Of a stretch of 64,000 nucleotides of DNA, positions 33,927 through 40,887 are shown piece after piece. The position numbers were made by a program, and so were the translations under genes. The notes below the pieces were generated by a model, which saw only the letters and a program-made list of their open reading frames with translations, was not told where the DNA came from and searched no databases. The stretch spans positions 81,261-145,260 of the forward strand of contig NZ_JAYGHA010000014.1 in the NCBI RefSeq assembly GCF_034931405.1, written 5' to 3'. Each line of letters starts with the position of its first letter. Positions within the stretch are counted from its first letter, which is position 1. This DNA comes from RDYJ01 sp034931405 (GTDB lineage: Bacteria > Cyanobacteriota > Cyanobacteriia > Cyanobacteriales > Nostocaceae).

Positions 33927-34289
33927 ATGAAGTTTTTAGCTGATATGGGCATTTCACTACGTACTGTATCTTGGTTGCGTAGTGGTGGTTATGATGTGGT
34001 GCATTTACGTGAACAAGGTTTGCAAAAATTACCAGATCCTGAGATTTTAATTAAGGCTTGTGCAGAAGAGCGAATTATATTAACTATAGATTTAGATTTT
34101 GCTCAACTTTTAGCTGTCAGTGGGGATAGTTTACCTAGTGTGATTTTATTTCGTTTGGGTAATGAAAATTATCATCTCATTAATCAATGTTTAACCGAAA
34201 TTTTGAGTCAATGTCAGGAAGATTTAGAAGCAGGAGCAATTATTTCTGTAAATAATGAAACTTTTAGAGTTAGAAGATTACCTATATAG
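33927..34289 (+). CDS. DUF5615 PIN-like toxin
   Basis: A 120-residue PIN-like RNase fold protein, putative toxin to the preceding DUF433 antitoxin. It starts MKFLADMGISLRTVSWLRSG, where the first Asp is at position 6, and has the second acidic cluster in RIILTIDLDFAQLLAVSG and PSVILFRLGN. The family is thought to cleave RNA. Palindromic repeats begin within 20 bases of the stop codon, and no clear terminator is seen between them. Confidence 0.88.
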   Translation: MKFLADMGISLRTVSWLRSGGYDVVHLREQGLQKLPDPEILIKACAEERIILTIDLDFAQLLAVSGDSLPSVILFRLGNENYHLINQCLTEILSQCQEDLEAGAIISVNNETFRVRRLPI

Positions 34290-34417
34290 AAAAGCGATCG
34301 CCCAAAATAAGCTACGCGATCGCACTCCCTTCAACCTCCCAAACAGCGATACCTACGGAGCGCTTCGCTATCGCATTCCCTCACTCTCCTAAAAGCGATA
34401 CCTTCGGTGTTTAAATC

Positions 34418-34426
34418 TGATATACT
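34418..34426 (+). promoter_or_regulatory. Extended -10 promoter element
   Basis: TGATATACT (TG-N-TATACT), 61 bases before the start of the next antitoxin. The same element occurs before three other modules. Confidence 0.5.
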
Positions 34427-34486
34427 TTTAATAGATCAAGTTAATCATAAGTTTTACTTGATATTAATTAACTAGAATCTAAGAAC

Positions 34487-34777
34487 ATGAAACAATATAA
34501 AACTATACAGCTACAATTGAAACCAGAAATAGAAGCTCGTCTGATTAACCAAGCTACTAAGCAAGGTTTATCAATTGAATTTTATCTTGAATCTTTGATT
34601 GAAAATAGTTTGAAAAATCACGAGGAAAAATCTTTTTCTCCAGTAACAACTGATGAAGATTGGGAAACAGAACTTATGAGTTTAATCAATAGTCCTGCTT
34701 TTGCTGTAGCACCACCACTTTTAGATGCAGCTATTAGTCGGGATAGTATTTATACCAGAGAAGATGAAATGTTATGA
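34487..34777 (+). CDS. Putative antitoxin (ribbon-helix-helix-like) of a VapBC module
   Basis: A 96-residue protein whose N-terminus TIQLQLKPEIEARLINQATK then QGLSIEFYLESLI fits a ribbon-helix-helix DNA-binding domain. The acidic C-terminal part would wrap the toxin. Its stop overlaps the start of the PIN toxin by four bases (ATGA), so expression is coupled. The antitoxin role rests on this pairing and the fold-like pattern. Confidence 0.8.
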   Translation: MKQYKTIQLQLKPEIEARLINQATKQGLSIEFYLESLIENSLKNHEEKSFSPVTTDEDWETELMSLINSPAFAVAPPLLDAAISRDSIYTREDEML

Positions 34778-35214
34778 AATATCTGGTAGATACTAATATT
34801 TTACTGCGTTTGGTACAAAAAAATAGTCCCATGCACCTTGATACTCAAAGGGCAATTTTAACGCTCAAAAAACAAGGTGAATTTTTATGTATTATTCCAC
34901 AAAATATAATTGAATTTTGGGCTGTTGCTACAAGACCTCTAGATAAAAATGGGTTAGGTTTATCTATCACTCAAGCTGAAGAAGAAAGCGCAAAACTGAA
35001 AAAGATATTTATATTGGAATTGGATATACCACAAATTTTTACTGAGTGGGAATCTCTGGTTATTCAATATCAAGTGATGGGAAAACAGGTACATGATGCT
35101 CGTTTAGTAGGGGCTATGTTAGCTCATAATATTACACATTTATTGACATTTAATGCTGATGATTTTAAACGGTTTTCGGATATTGTAGTTGTTGATCCAC
35201 GTAGTGTTGTTTAA
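34774..35214 (+). CDS. PIN-domain toxin (VapC family)
   Basis: A 146-residue PIN RNase. Catalytic acids are in MKYLVDTNILLRL (Asp6), IPQNIIEFWAVATRPLD (Glu), GKQVHDARLVGAML (Asp) and LTFNADDFKRF (Asp), so the active site is complete. VapC toxins typically cut initiator tRNA or rRNA. Translationally coupled to the antitoxin upstream. Palindromic repeats follow at 35220-35360, with no other gene before 35429. Confidence 0.9.
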   Translation: MKYLVDTNILLRLVQKNSPMHLDTQRAILTLKKQGEFLCIIPQNIIEFWAVATRPLDKNGLGLSITQAEEESAKLKKIFILELDIPQIFTEWESLVIQYQVMGKQVHDARLVGAMLAHNITHLLTFNADDFKRFSDIVVVDPRSVV

Positions 35215-35219
35215 TTACA

Positions 35220-35360
35220 AGAGATCGCACCTCCTCAACCTTCCCAAAAGCGATACCTTCGGTAAGCTATCTCTTCGAGACGCTACGCGAACGCTAACGC
35301 ACCCCCTCAACCTCCTAAACAGCGATTCCTACGGAGCGCTTCGCTATCGCACCCCCTTCA
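35220..35360. repeat. Palindromic repeats between TA modules
   Basis: Contains GAGATCGCACC, GCGATACC with TCGAGACGCTACGCGAACGC, and one full GCGATTCCTACGGAGCGCTT element ending CGCTATCGC at about 35322-35350. Confidence 0.75.
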
Positions 35361-35428
35361 ACTTCCCAAAAAGCATATAATGACTTATAATAAATTAATA
35401 TGGAAATAAAATTTGTAGGGTTACAGTA

Positions 35429-35761
35429 ATGCAATTAGAAGGTTATTTTGACTTTATCTCAGAAGCAGATATTCGACTGAAAGGACACCGTATTGGTATT
35501 GATAATGTACTTGATCATTATTTAGAAGGATATACACCAGAAGAAATCGGTGCTAATTTTCCTGATTTGAGTTTAGAGCAAATTTACGCGACCATTACTT
35601 ATTATTTACATAATCGTCCTCAAGTTGATTCTTATCTTTCTAATTTGGCAAAATATCGAGAACAACGTTATCAAGAATCAATTACTCGTCCTTCAGCTTT
35701 GTTACAAAGATTGAGAAACTTAAAAAGTACAAAATCTCAACAGCAGGTAAGTATTTTGTGA
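35429..35761 (+). CDS. DUF433 antitoxin
   Basis: A 110-residue DUF433 protein. The family pattern appears as DIRLKGHRIGIDNVLDHYLE, GYTPEEIGANFPDLSLEQIY and ATITYYLHNRPQVDSYL. Compared with the copy at 33657 it has a longer C-terminal tail, probably the toxin-binding part. Its last codons overlap the GTG start of the DUF5615 gene by four bases (GTGA). Second DUF433/DUF5615 module of the island, only distantly related to the first. Confidence 0.9.
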   Translation: MQLEGYFDFISEADIRLKGHRIGIDNVLDHYLEGYTPEEIGANFPDLSLEQIYATITYYLHNRPQVDSYLSNLAKYREQRYQESITRPSALLQRLRNLKSTKSQQQVSIL

Positions 35762-36060
35762 AGGTACGTTTTTTACTGGATGAAAATTTGCCACCTCGTC
35801 TGAAGTTAGCTATTTTAAGATTAAATTCCGAAATAGATATTTTGCGTGTGGGTGAAGATAATGCACCACCAACAGGTACTTTAGATCCTGAGATTTTGCG
35901 TTATTTACAATTATCTCAAAGAGTTTTAGTAACAGATAATCGTGCTAGTATGCCAGGACATTTGGAAGCACATTGGGGAGAAGGTGGCCATATTTGGGGT
36001 TTATTTTGGTTGCGTCCCCGAACACCAATGGGTAAGTTACACTTGCTGATTCTGATCTGA
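35758..36060 (+). CDS. DUF5615 PIN-like toxin
   Basis: A 100-residue PIN-like protein starting at GTG 35758, with VRFLLDENLPPRLKLAILRL (Asp and Glu of the active site), EIDILRVGEDNAPP and LVTDNRASMPGHLEAH, the Asp of the second cluster. It is coupled to the DUF433 gene. Its TGA stop overlaps the extended -10 of the next module, so the modules are packed without spacer here. Confidence 0.88.
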   Translation: MKVRFLLDENLPPRLKLAILRLNSEIDILRVGEDNAPPTGTLDPEILRYLQLSQRVLVTDNRASMPGHLEAHWGEGGHIWGLFWLRPRTPMGKLHLLILI

Positions 36061-36066
36061 TATACT
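36058..36066 (+). promoter_or_regulatory. Extended -10 promoter element
   Basis: TGATATACT; the TGA is also the stop codon of the preceding toxin. It precedes the antitoxin at 36101. The following leader TAATATGTAAAAATAATCAA is repeated before the antitoxin at 38045. Confidence 0.55.
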
Positions 36067-36100
36067 GATAATATGTAAAAATAATCAAATCTAGTATTTT

Positions 36101-36403
36101 ATGATTAATAATAACCAACTCATCACAGAAACATCCTCAACTACACCCTGGAATGATTTATTATTAGAAATTGCCCAAACTCCAGAAGAATATATACCAG
36201 AAATATTGGAAATTGTCCGTTTATTTCGTCAAAATTTGATCAATAAACCAACAACTTTGATAAACACAGAAAAACACAAATTAAACTGGCAAGAATTTAT
36301 TAATCAAACAGCAGGAAGTTGTGCTGATGATCCAATTATTCTGGATGATTTAGGTATTGATGATAGCTTAGATGACAGTTTAGAAGAAATGATTAATTGC
36401 TAG
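36101..36403 (+). CDS. Putative antitoxin, chimeric family member 1
   Basis: A 100-residue protein with no named domain that I recognise. The N-terminal 45 residues (SSTTPWNDLLLEIAQTPEEY, IPEILEIVRLFRQ) closely match those of the protein at 38045, while the C-terminal half (NWQEFINQTAGSCADDPIIL) is different. Thirteen bases later comes an intact PIN toxin. The shared half probably binds DNA and the private half the toxin. Confidence 0.8.
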   Translation: MINNNQLITETSSTTPWNDLLLEIAQTPEEYIPEILEIVRLFRQNLINKPTTLINTEKHKLNWQEFINQTAGSCADDPIILDDLGIDDSLDDSLEEMINC

Positions 36404-36415
36404 GAATACAAACTG

Positions 36416-36817
36416 ATGAAATATTTATTAGATAGTAATGTTTGTATTCAATATCTTAATCAAAGATCAGAAAAAATTATTCAGCGTCTTCAAGATTTGT
36501 CTGATATAGATATAGTAGTTTGTTCTATTGTGAAGGCTGAGTTATTTTATGGTGCAATGAGAACAAATAATCCTGCGAAAACTCTGCAAAAGCAGCAGGA
36601 ATTTTTAAATCGTTTTATTTCTTTGAAGTTTGATGATGAATGTGCCGTAATTTATGGTGAAATTCGTAGTAAATTGGCTGCTAAAGGTACTCCTATAGGA
36701 AATAATGATTTACATATTGCTGCTATTGCTATAGCTAATAATTTAACTTTAATTACTCACAATACTAGAGAATTTAGTAGGATTGATAATTTAAAATTAG
36801 AAGATTGGGAGATTTAG
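36416..36817 (+). CDS. PIN-domain toxin (VapC family)
   Basis: A 133-residue PIN RNase with complete active site: MKYLLDSNVCIQYLN (Asp6), VCSIVKAELFYGAMRTNN (Glu), GNNDLHIAAIAIANN (Asp) and LITHNTREFSRIDNLKLEDW (C-terminal Asn/Thr loop). It is the parent or sister of the scar at 33283-33351. Paired with the antitoxin 13 bases upstream. Repeats with two GCGAT(T/A)CC elements follow at 36825-36901. Confidence 0.92.
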   Translation: MKYLLDSNVCIQYLNQRSEKIIQRLQDLSDIDIVVCSIVKAELFYGAMRTNNPAKTLQKQQEFLNRFISLKFDDECAVIYGEIRSKLAAKGTPIGNNDLHIAAIAIANNLTLITHNTREFSRIDNLKLEDWEI

Positions 36818-36978
36818 TAAACAGCGATTCCTACGGAGTGCTTCGCTATCGCACCCCGTCAACCCCCCAAACAGCGATTCCTACCGAGCGCTTCGCTATC
36901 GCACTCCCCAAATATCACTTCTAACTTACATAGGAGAGTGACAGGTGAGTTACGCTAACACATATCTTCCTTAAATTG

Positions 36979-36987
36979 TGATATACT
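36979..36987 (+). promoter_or_regulatory. Extended -10 promoter element
   Basis: TGATATACT, 27 bases before the antitoxin at 37014. The surrounding leader is repeated at 40243. Confidence 0.55.
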
Positions 36988-37013
36988 CGATAAATTGAGA
37001 GGTTGAGTTAATA

Positions 37014-37256
37014 ATGGAAACGCAAGAAATTCTTCAATCTTTGCCAAAACTCAGTATCAATGAACGCTTGAAAATAGCTGAATTTGCCTTACAATTGGTT
37101 AATCAACAACAAGAATTTTTAACAAAAGAACAGCAAAAACATCAATTAGCATTAGCAGCTATTACAGCTATTGAAGATTATGCAAATGATGGTGAATTAA
37201 ATGTTTTCTCCGATTTAGATGGAGAAGATTTTTATGAATATCCAGATGAAGATTAA
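37014..37256 (+). CDS. Putative MazE-like antitoxin (copy 1)
   Basis: An 80-residue protein, helical at the N-terminus (LPKLSINERLKIAEFALQLV) and acidic at the C-terminus (NVFSDLDGEDFYEYPDED). No named domain is recognised; the antitoxin role follows from its place 17 bases before a MazF-type toxin. A near copy with three substitutions (Gln to Glu, Gly to Ser, Glu to Asp) is at 40277. Confidence 0.8.
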   Translation: METQEILQSLPKLSINERLKIAEFALQLVNQQQEFLTKEQQKHQLALAAITAIEDYANDGELNVFSDLDGEDFYEYPDED

Positions 37257-37273
37257 CAGAATTTGTTAAATTT

Positions 37274-37624
37274 ATGTATAGAGGTGAAGTCTGGTTAGTT
37301 AATTTAGATCCAACTGTAGGCACAGAAATTAGTAAAAAACGTCCTTGTATTATAGTTAATAATAATGCCATTGGTATTTTACCTTTAAAGGTGATTGTTC
37401 CGATTACAGATTGGAAAGAACGATATTCTATCAGACCTTGGATGGTAAAATTAGAACCAAATATAGAGAATAGTTTGGCAAAAGTTTCTAGTGTTGATAC
37501 TTTTCAAATCCGTTCTGTTTCAGAAACACGATTAATTAGAAAATTAGGTCAACTTTCTGAATCAGAAATGCAGCTTATTTCTCAAGCATTAGCTGTGGTG
37601 TTAAGTCTTTCTCTGTCAACGTGA
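37274..37624 (+). CDS. MazF/PemK-type endoribonuclease toxin (copy 1)
   Basis: A 116-residue MazF-fold toxin that cuts single-stranded RNA at short motifs. The N-terminal signature MYRGEVWLVNLDPTVGTEIS then KKRPCIIVNNN contains the catalytic Arg in KKRP. VSSVDTFQIRSVSETRLI (Ser/Thr of the active site) and LSESEMQLISQALAVVL close the fold. Paired with the small acidic protein upstream. A paralogue at 40537 differs at about five residues. Confidence 0.93.
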   Translation: MYRGEVWLVNLDPTVGTEISKKRPCIIVNNNAIGILPLKVIVPITDWKERYSIRPWMVKLEPNIENSLAKVSSVDTFQIRSVSETRLIRKLGQLSESEMQLISQALAVVLSLSLST

Positions 37625-37930
37625 GATCGCACCCCTTAACTCCCCAAACATCCTTTTTTAACGAACCGCAGAGACACAGAGGACACAGAGAAAGAGCGAT
37701 TCCTACGGAGCGCTTCGCTATCGCACTCCCTCAACTCCCCAAACATCTTTTTTTAACGAACCACAGAGACACAGAGGACACAGAGAAAGAGCGATTCCTA
37801 CGGAGCGCTTCGCTATCGCACTCCCTCAACTCCCAAACAGCGAACTGCTTGCAGCAGCGCTTACGCTATCGCATCCCCTCAACCTCGCCAAACAGCGATA
37901 GCGTTCGCGGTAGCGTCTCGAAGAGATAGC
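37625..37930. repeat. Palindromic and CACAGAG repeats between TA modules
   Basis: Two GCGATTCCTACGGAGCGCTT elements (about 37697 and 37791), two AACGAACC(A/G)CAGAGACACAG tracts (about 37658 and 37754) and a GCGAACTGCTTGCAGCAGCG variant at about 37840. The open frame across them is repeat-derived. No gene before 38045. Confidence 0.8.
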
Positions 37931-38002
37931 ACTCCGCAGGAATCACTTAGATCATCGTAGTTATCACATTTTATAAATTTCAGACATTGCTTATTCTGAT
38001 CC

Positions 38003-38010
38003 GATATACT
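38003..38010 (+). promoter_or_regulatory. -10 element of the third vapBC module
   Basis: GATATACT, followed by GGTAATATGTAAAAATAATC, almost the same leader as at 36058-36100. The TG of the extended -10 is CG here. Confidence 0.5.
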
Positions 38011-38044
38011 GGTAATATGTAAAAATAATCAAATCTATAATTTT

Positions 38045-38374
38045 ATGATTAACAATCACCAATCCATTACAACTAAATCATCAGCAAAAACCCGCAATGA
38101 TCTATTACTAGAAATTGAACATACTCCAGAAGAATATATACCTGAATTACTACAAATTGTCCGGTTATTTCGTCAAAGTGTCACGATGAAACAGACATCT
38201 TTGAAAAACTGGGAAAATGTTATTAATGAAATTAATGAAAGTGATGCAATTAAAAAAGAACACAGAAAAACTAATATTAAAAGATTGTTCGAGTCATGGA
38301 ATGAATCAGATGAACAACAAGAACAACAAGAAACTTTGGAAATTATTGAATCCATGAATGGTATTTCAATTTAA
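38045..38374 (+). CDS. Putative antitoxin, chimeric family member 2
   Basis: A 109-residue protein whose first half (RNDLLLEIEHTPEEYIPELL, QIVRLFRQ) and upstream leader match the antitoxin at 36101, but whose second half (INEINESDAIKKEHRKTNIK, acidic Gln/Glu-rich tail) is unrelated. It is paired, seven bases later, with a different PIN toxin. This pattern suggests exchange of toxin-binding domain and toxin behind a common regulatory half. Confidence 0.8.
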   Translation: MINNHQSITTKSSAKTRNDLLLEIEHTPEEYIPELLQIVRLFRQSVTMKQTSLKNWENVINEINESDAIKKEHRKTNIKRLFESWNESDEQQEQQETLEIIESMNGISI

Positions 38375-38380
38375 AATAAA

Positions 38381-38830
38381 ATGAGTAAGGTTATTGTTTT
38401 AAATTCTGCACCTGTGGGATTAATTACTAATCCTAAAGCGAATCCTCTAGCTGTGCAATGTCAAGAATGGTTTTATAGTCTTTTTGAAAGAGGTTATGAA
38501 GTAATTTTACCAGAAATTATAGATTATGAAATTAGACGGGAATTATTAAGAGCAAATAAGTTATCAGGAATTAGAAAACTGAATCAACTTAAATCAGAAA
38601 TTATTTATCTTCCTATTACCACAGAAGTAATGTTAAAAGCCGCAGAATTATGGGCTGAAGTGAGAAACAAAGGTAAATCTACAGCAGATAATAAAGCTTT
38701 AGATGGTGATGTTATTTTAGCTGCTCAATCTATTTTAGTCGCTAATTATGGAAATGAGGTAATTATTGCAACGAGTAATAAAAAGCATCTTTCTCTTTTT
38801 ATTGATGCTAGAGAATGGCAAGAAATTTAA
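38381..38830 (+). CDS. PIN-domain toxin-like protein with altered catalytic Asp
   Basis: A 149-residue PIN-family protein. The N-terminus reads SKVIVLNSAPVGLITNPKAN, where relatives have VILDSGP: the first catalytic Asp is Asn8 here (codon AAT, one transition from GAT). Other sites look intact: PEIIDYEIRRELLRA (Glu), NKALDGDVILAAQSILVA (Asp) and IIATSNKKHLSLF. Loss of the first acid usually abolishes nuclease activity, so the toxin may be inactive. Paired with the antitoxin at 38045. Confidence 0.85.
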   Translation: MSKVIVLNSAPVGLITNPKANPLAVQCQEWFYSLFERGYEVILPEIIDYEIRRELLRANKLSGIRKLNQLKSEIIYLPITTEVMLKAAELWAEVRNKGKSTADNKALDGDVILAAQSILVANYGNEVIIATSNKKHLSLFIDAREWQEI

Positions 38831-38834
38831 ACGG

Positions 38835-39115
38835 TGAGAGCGATCGCACTCCCTCACTCCCCAAACAGCTATCGCACTCCCTCACTCCCCAAACAGCGAT
38901 TCCTACGGAGCGCTTCGCTATCGCACCCCCTCAACCTCCCAAACAGCGAACTGCTTGCAGCAGCGCTTACGCTATCGCATCCCCTCAACCTCCCAATACC
39001 CTTTTTTAACGAACCACAGAGACACAGAGAACACAGCGTAAGAGCGATCGCACTCCCTCAACTTCCCAAACAGCGATCGCACTCCCTCAACTTCCCAAAA
39101 GCAATTATTCATCTT
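38835..39115. repeat. HIP1-rich and palindromic repeats between TA modules
   Basis: Three GCGATCGC octamers, one GCGATTCCTACGGAGCGCTT element (about 38896), a GCGAACTGCTTGCAGCAGCG variant (about 38945) and a CACAGAG tract (about 39009-39040). Overlapping open frames here are repeat-derived. Confidence 0.8.
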
Positions 39116-39176
39116 TATTAAACTGGTACGTCTGACTCCCCCTACGGTAAAATATCCTTAGTTCAAGGAATTGGCT

Positions 39177-39344
39177 ATGAAAATAAAAGCAATTATTTGG
39201 GAAGAAGACGGTGTATGGTGTGGTTCTGTACCAGCTTTACCAGGATGTCATACCTGGGGTGAAAGTTACGAACATTTGTTAGAAATGTTGAAAGATGCTG
39301 TTCAAGGTTGGTTAGAACTTGCTAGTCAACAAGAATTGGATTAA
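39177..39344 (+). CDS. HicB-like antitoxin, orphan
   Basis: A 55-residue protein MKIKAIIWEEDGVWCGSVPA, then LPGCHTWGESYEHLLEMLK and a short tail. This is the HicB partial RNase-H fold (GCxTxGxTxxEAxxN pattern in variant form). It has AAGGA seven bases before the ATG. A HicA toxin is expected next to it, but neither side has one; a mazF scar follows at once. Whether it still has a partner elsewhere is unknown. Confidence 0.82.
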   Translation: MKIKAIIWEEDGVWCGSVPALPGCHTWGESYEHLLEMLKDAVQGWLELASQQELD

Positions 39345-39350
39345 ATTTTA

Positions 39351-39383
39351 TATAGTTAATGATGATGGAATTGGTATTTTACC
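39351..39383 (+). pseudogene. mazF scar
   Basis: Thirty-three bases that match the middle of the mazF gene at 40537 (40614-40646) with one difference, encoding IVNDDGIGILP. It lies directly behind the HicB-like gene, so a recombination between modules happened here. Confidence 0.7.
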
Positions 39384-39395
39384 AAGGAGAAAACT

Positions 39396-39851
39396 ATGAC
39401 ACATCAATCTATGATATTAACTAATAATCTTTATGCAGAAGATTATAATTTATGGATTGAAAAAACCGCTTCTTTATTAAAGAATAAGCAGTTTTTAGAA
39501 TTAGAATTAGAAAATTTAATTGAAGAAATCGAAAGTATGGGAAGAAGTGAAAAAAATGCTTTAAAAAGTAATTTACGAGTTTTAATTATGCACTTGCTTA
39601 AATACAAGTTTCAACCTCAAAACAGGTCAAATAGTTGGTTGTATACAATATATGAACATCGTCAAAGATTACAAGAAACGTTTTTAGATAGTCCTAGTTT
39701 AAAAGGCTATTATCTAGAAGTTTTGGATAATTGTTATCAACACGCTCGTAAAGAAGCATCTATTGAAACTGGACTTCCTTTATCTATTTTTCCTCAAGAT
39801 AATCCTTTTTCCTCTGATGAAATTTTAGATGCTGACTTTTTTCCAGTTTAA
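39396..39851 (+). CDS. DUF29 family protein
   Basis: A 151-residue DUF29 protein: NLYAEDYNLWIEKTASLLKN, FLELELENLIEEIESMGRSE, LRVLIMHLLKYKFQPQNRSN and ARKEASIETGLPLSIFPQDN are the family blocks. DUF29 proteins are abundant in cyanobacteria, all-helical and of unknown function; some lie near toxin-antitoxin genes. GGAGAAAACT precedes the ATG. It has no evident partner. The short leader carries the mazF scar. Confidence 0.9.
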   Translation: MTHQSMILTNNLYAEDYNLWIEKTASLLKNKQFLELELENLIEEIESMGRSEKNALKSNLRVLIMHLLKYKFQPQNRSNSWLYTIYEHRQRLQETFLDSPSLKGYYLEVLDNCYQHARKEASIETGLPLSIFPQDNPFSSDEILDADFFPV

Positions 39852-39867
39852 TTATATTTGTTGTTCT

Positions 39868-40195
39868 GTGCGATCGCCTACAATAACCTACGCGATCGCA
39901 CCCCTCCAACTTCCCAAAAGCGATCGCACCCATGAACTCCCCAAAAGCTCTTTTTTACTCACGCAGAGACGGAGAGAACGCAGAGGATCGCACCCCCTCA
40001 ACCTCCCAAAAGCGATCGCACCCCTAAACTCCCCAAACAGCGATCGCACCCTTCAACTCCCCAAACAGCGATCGCACCCTTCAACCTCCCAAACAGCGAT
40101 TCCTACGGAGCGCTTCGCTATCGCATCCCCTCAACCTCCCAAACAGCGATTCCTACGGAGCGCTTCGCTATCGCACCCCCTCAACTCCCCAAATA
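39868..40195. repeat. HIP1-rich and palindromic repeats
   Basis: Seven or so GCGATCGC octamers spaced by CACCCCTCAACTCCCCAAA-like 20-25 base linkers, and two GCGATTCCTACGGAGCGCTT elements (about 40097 and 40147). No gene from 39852 to 40276. Confidence 0.85.
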
Positions 40196-40242
40196 GAAAA
40201 GCGATAAGATGAGTTACGCTAACACATATCTTACTTAAACTG

Positions 40243-40251
40243 TGATATACT
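40243..40251 (+). promoter_or_regulatory. Extended -10 promoter element (duplicated)
   Basis: TGATATACT, part of the duplicated leader of the second mazEF-like module. Confidence 0.55.
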
Positions 40252-40276
40252 TAATAAATTGAGAGGTCGAGTTAAT

Positions 40277-40519
40277 ATGGAAACGCAAGAAATTCTTCAA
40301 TCTTTGCCAAAACTCAGTATCAATGAACGCTTGAAAATAGCTGAATTTGCTTTACAATTGGTTAATGAACAACAAGAATTTTTAACAAAAGAACAGCAAA
40401 AACATCAATTAGCATTAGCAGCTATTACAGCTATTGAAGATTATGCAAATGATAGTGAATTAAATGTTTTCTCCGATTTAGATGGAGAAGATTTTTATGA
40501 CTATCCAGATGAAGATTAA
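40277..40519 (+). CDS. Putative MazE-like antitoxin (copy 2)
   Basis: 80 residues from ATG 40277 (METQEILQSLPKLS), an almost exact copy of the protein at 37014. The frame extends to 40259, but the corresponding ATG of copy 1 fixes the start. Leader, antitoxin and toxin are all duplicated as one block. Paired with the MazF at 40537, 17 bases downstream. Confidence 0.82.
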   Translation: METQEILQSLPKLSINERLKIAEFALQLVNEQQEFLTKEQQKHQLALAAITAIEDYANDSELNVFSDLDGEDFYDYPDED

Positions 40520-40536
40520 CAGAATTTGTGAAACTT

Positions 40537-40887
40537 ATGTATAGAGGTGAAGTCTGGTTAGTTAATTTAGATCCAACTGTAGGCACAGAAATTAGTAAAA
40601 AACGTCCTTGTATTATAGTTAATGATAATGGAATTGGTATTTTACCTTTAAAGGTGATTGTTCCGATTACAGATTGGAAAGAACGATATTCTATTAGACC
40701 TTGGATGGTAAAATTAGAACCAACTACAGAGAATAGTTTGGCAAAAGTTTCTAGTGTTGATACTTTTCAAATCCGTTCTGTTTCAGAAACACGATTAATT
40801 AGAAAATTAGGTCAACTTTCTGAATCAGAAATGCAGCTTATTTCTCAAGCATTAGCTGTGGTGTTAAGTCTTTCTCTGTCAACGTGA
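40537..40887 (+). CDS. MazF/PemK-type endoribonuclease toxin (copy 2)
   Basis: 116 residues from the ATG 40537 (MYRGEVWLVNL), nearly identical to the toxin at 37274. Differences cluster at IVNDNGIG (IVNNNAIG in copy 1) and LEPTTEN (LEPNIEN), both in loops. KKRPCIIV and VSSVDTFQIRSVSE are unchanged, so it should be active. The similarity means the two antitoxins can cross-protect. Confidence 0.93.
   Translation: MYRGEVWLVNLDPTVGTEISKKRPCIIVNDNGIGILPLKVIVPITDWKERYSIRPWMVKLEPTTENSLAKVSSVDTFQIRSVSETRLIRKLGQLSESEMQLISQALAVVLSLSLST

Noticed and set aside
37621..37929. Pro/Ser/Arg-rich open frames in the TA island (37621-37929, 38815-39121, 39829-40212, 40884-41271, 35189-35380)
   Set aside because: They are translations of the HIP1-rich palindromic and CACAGAG repeats; no start signals and no conservation are expected.
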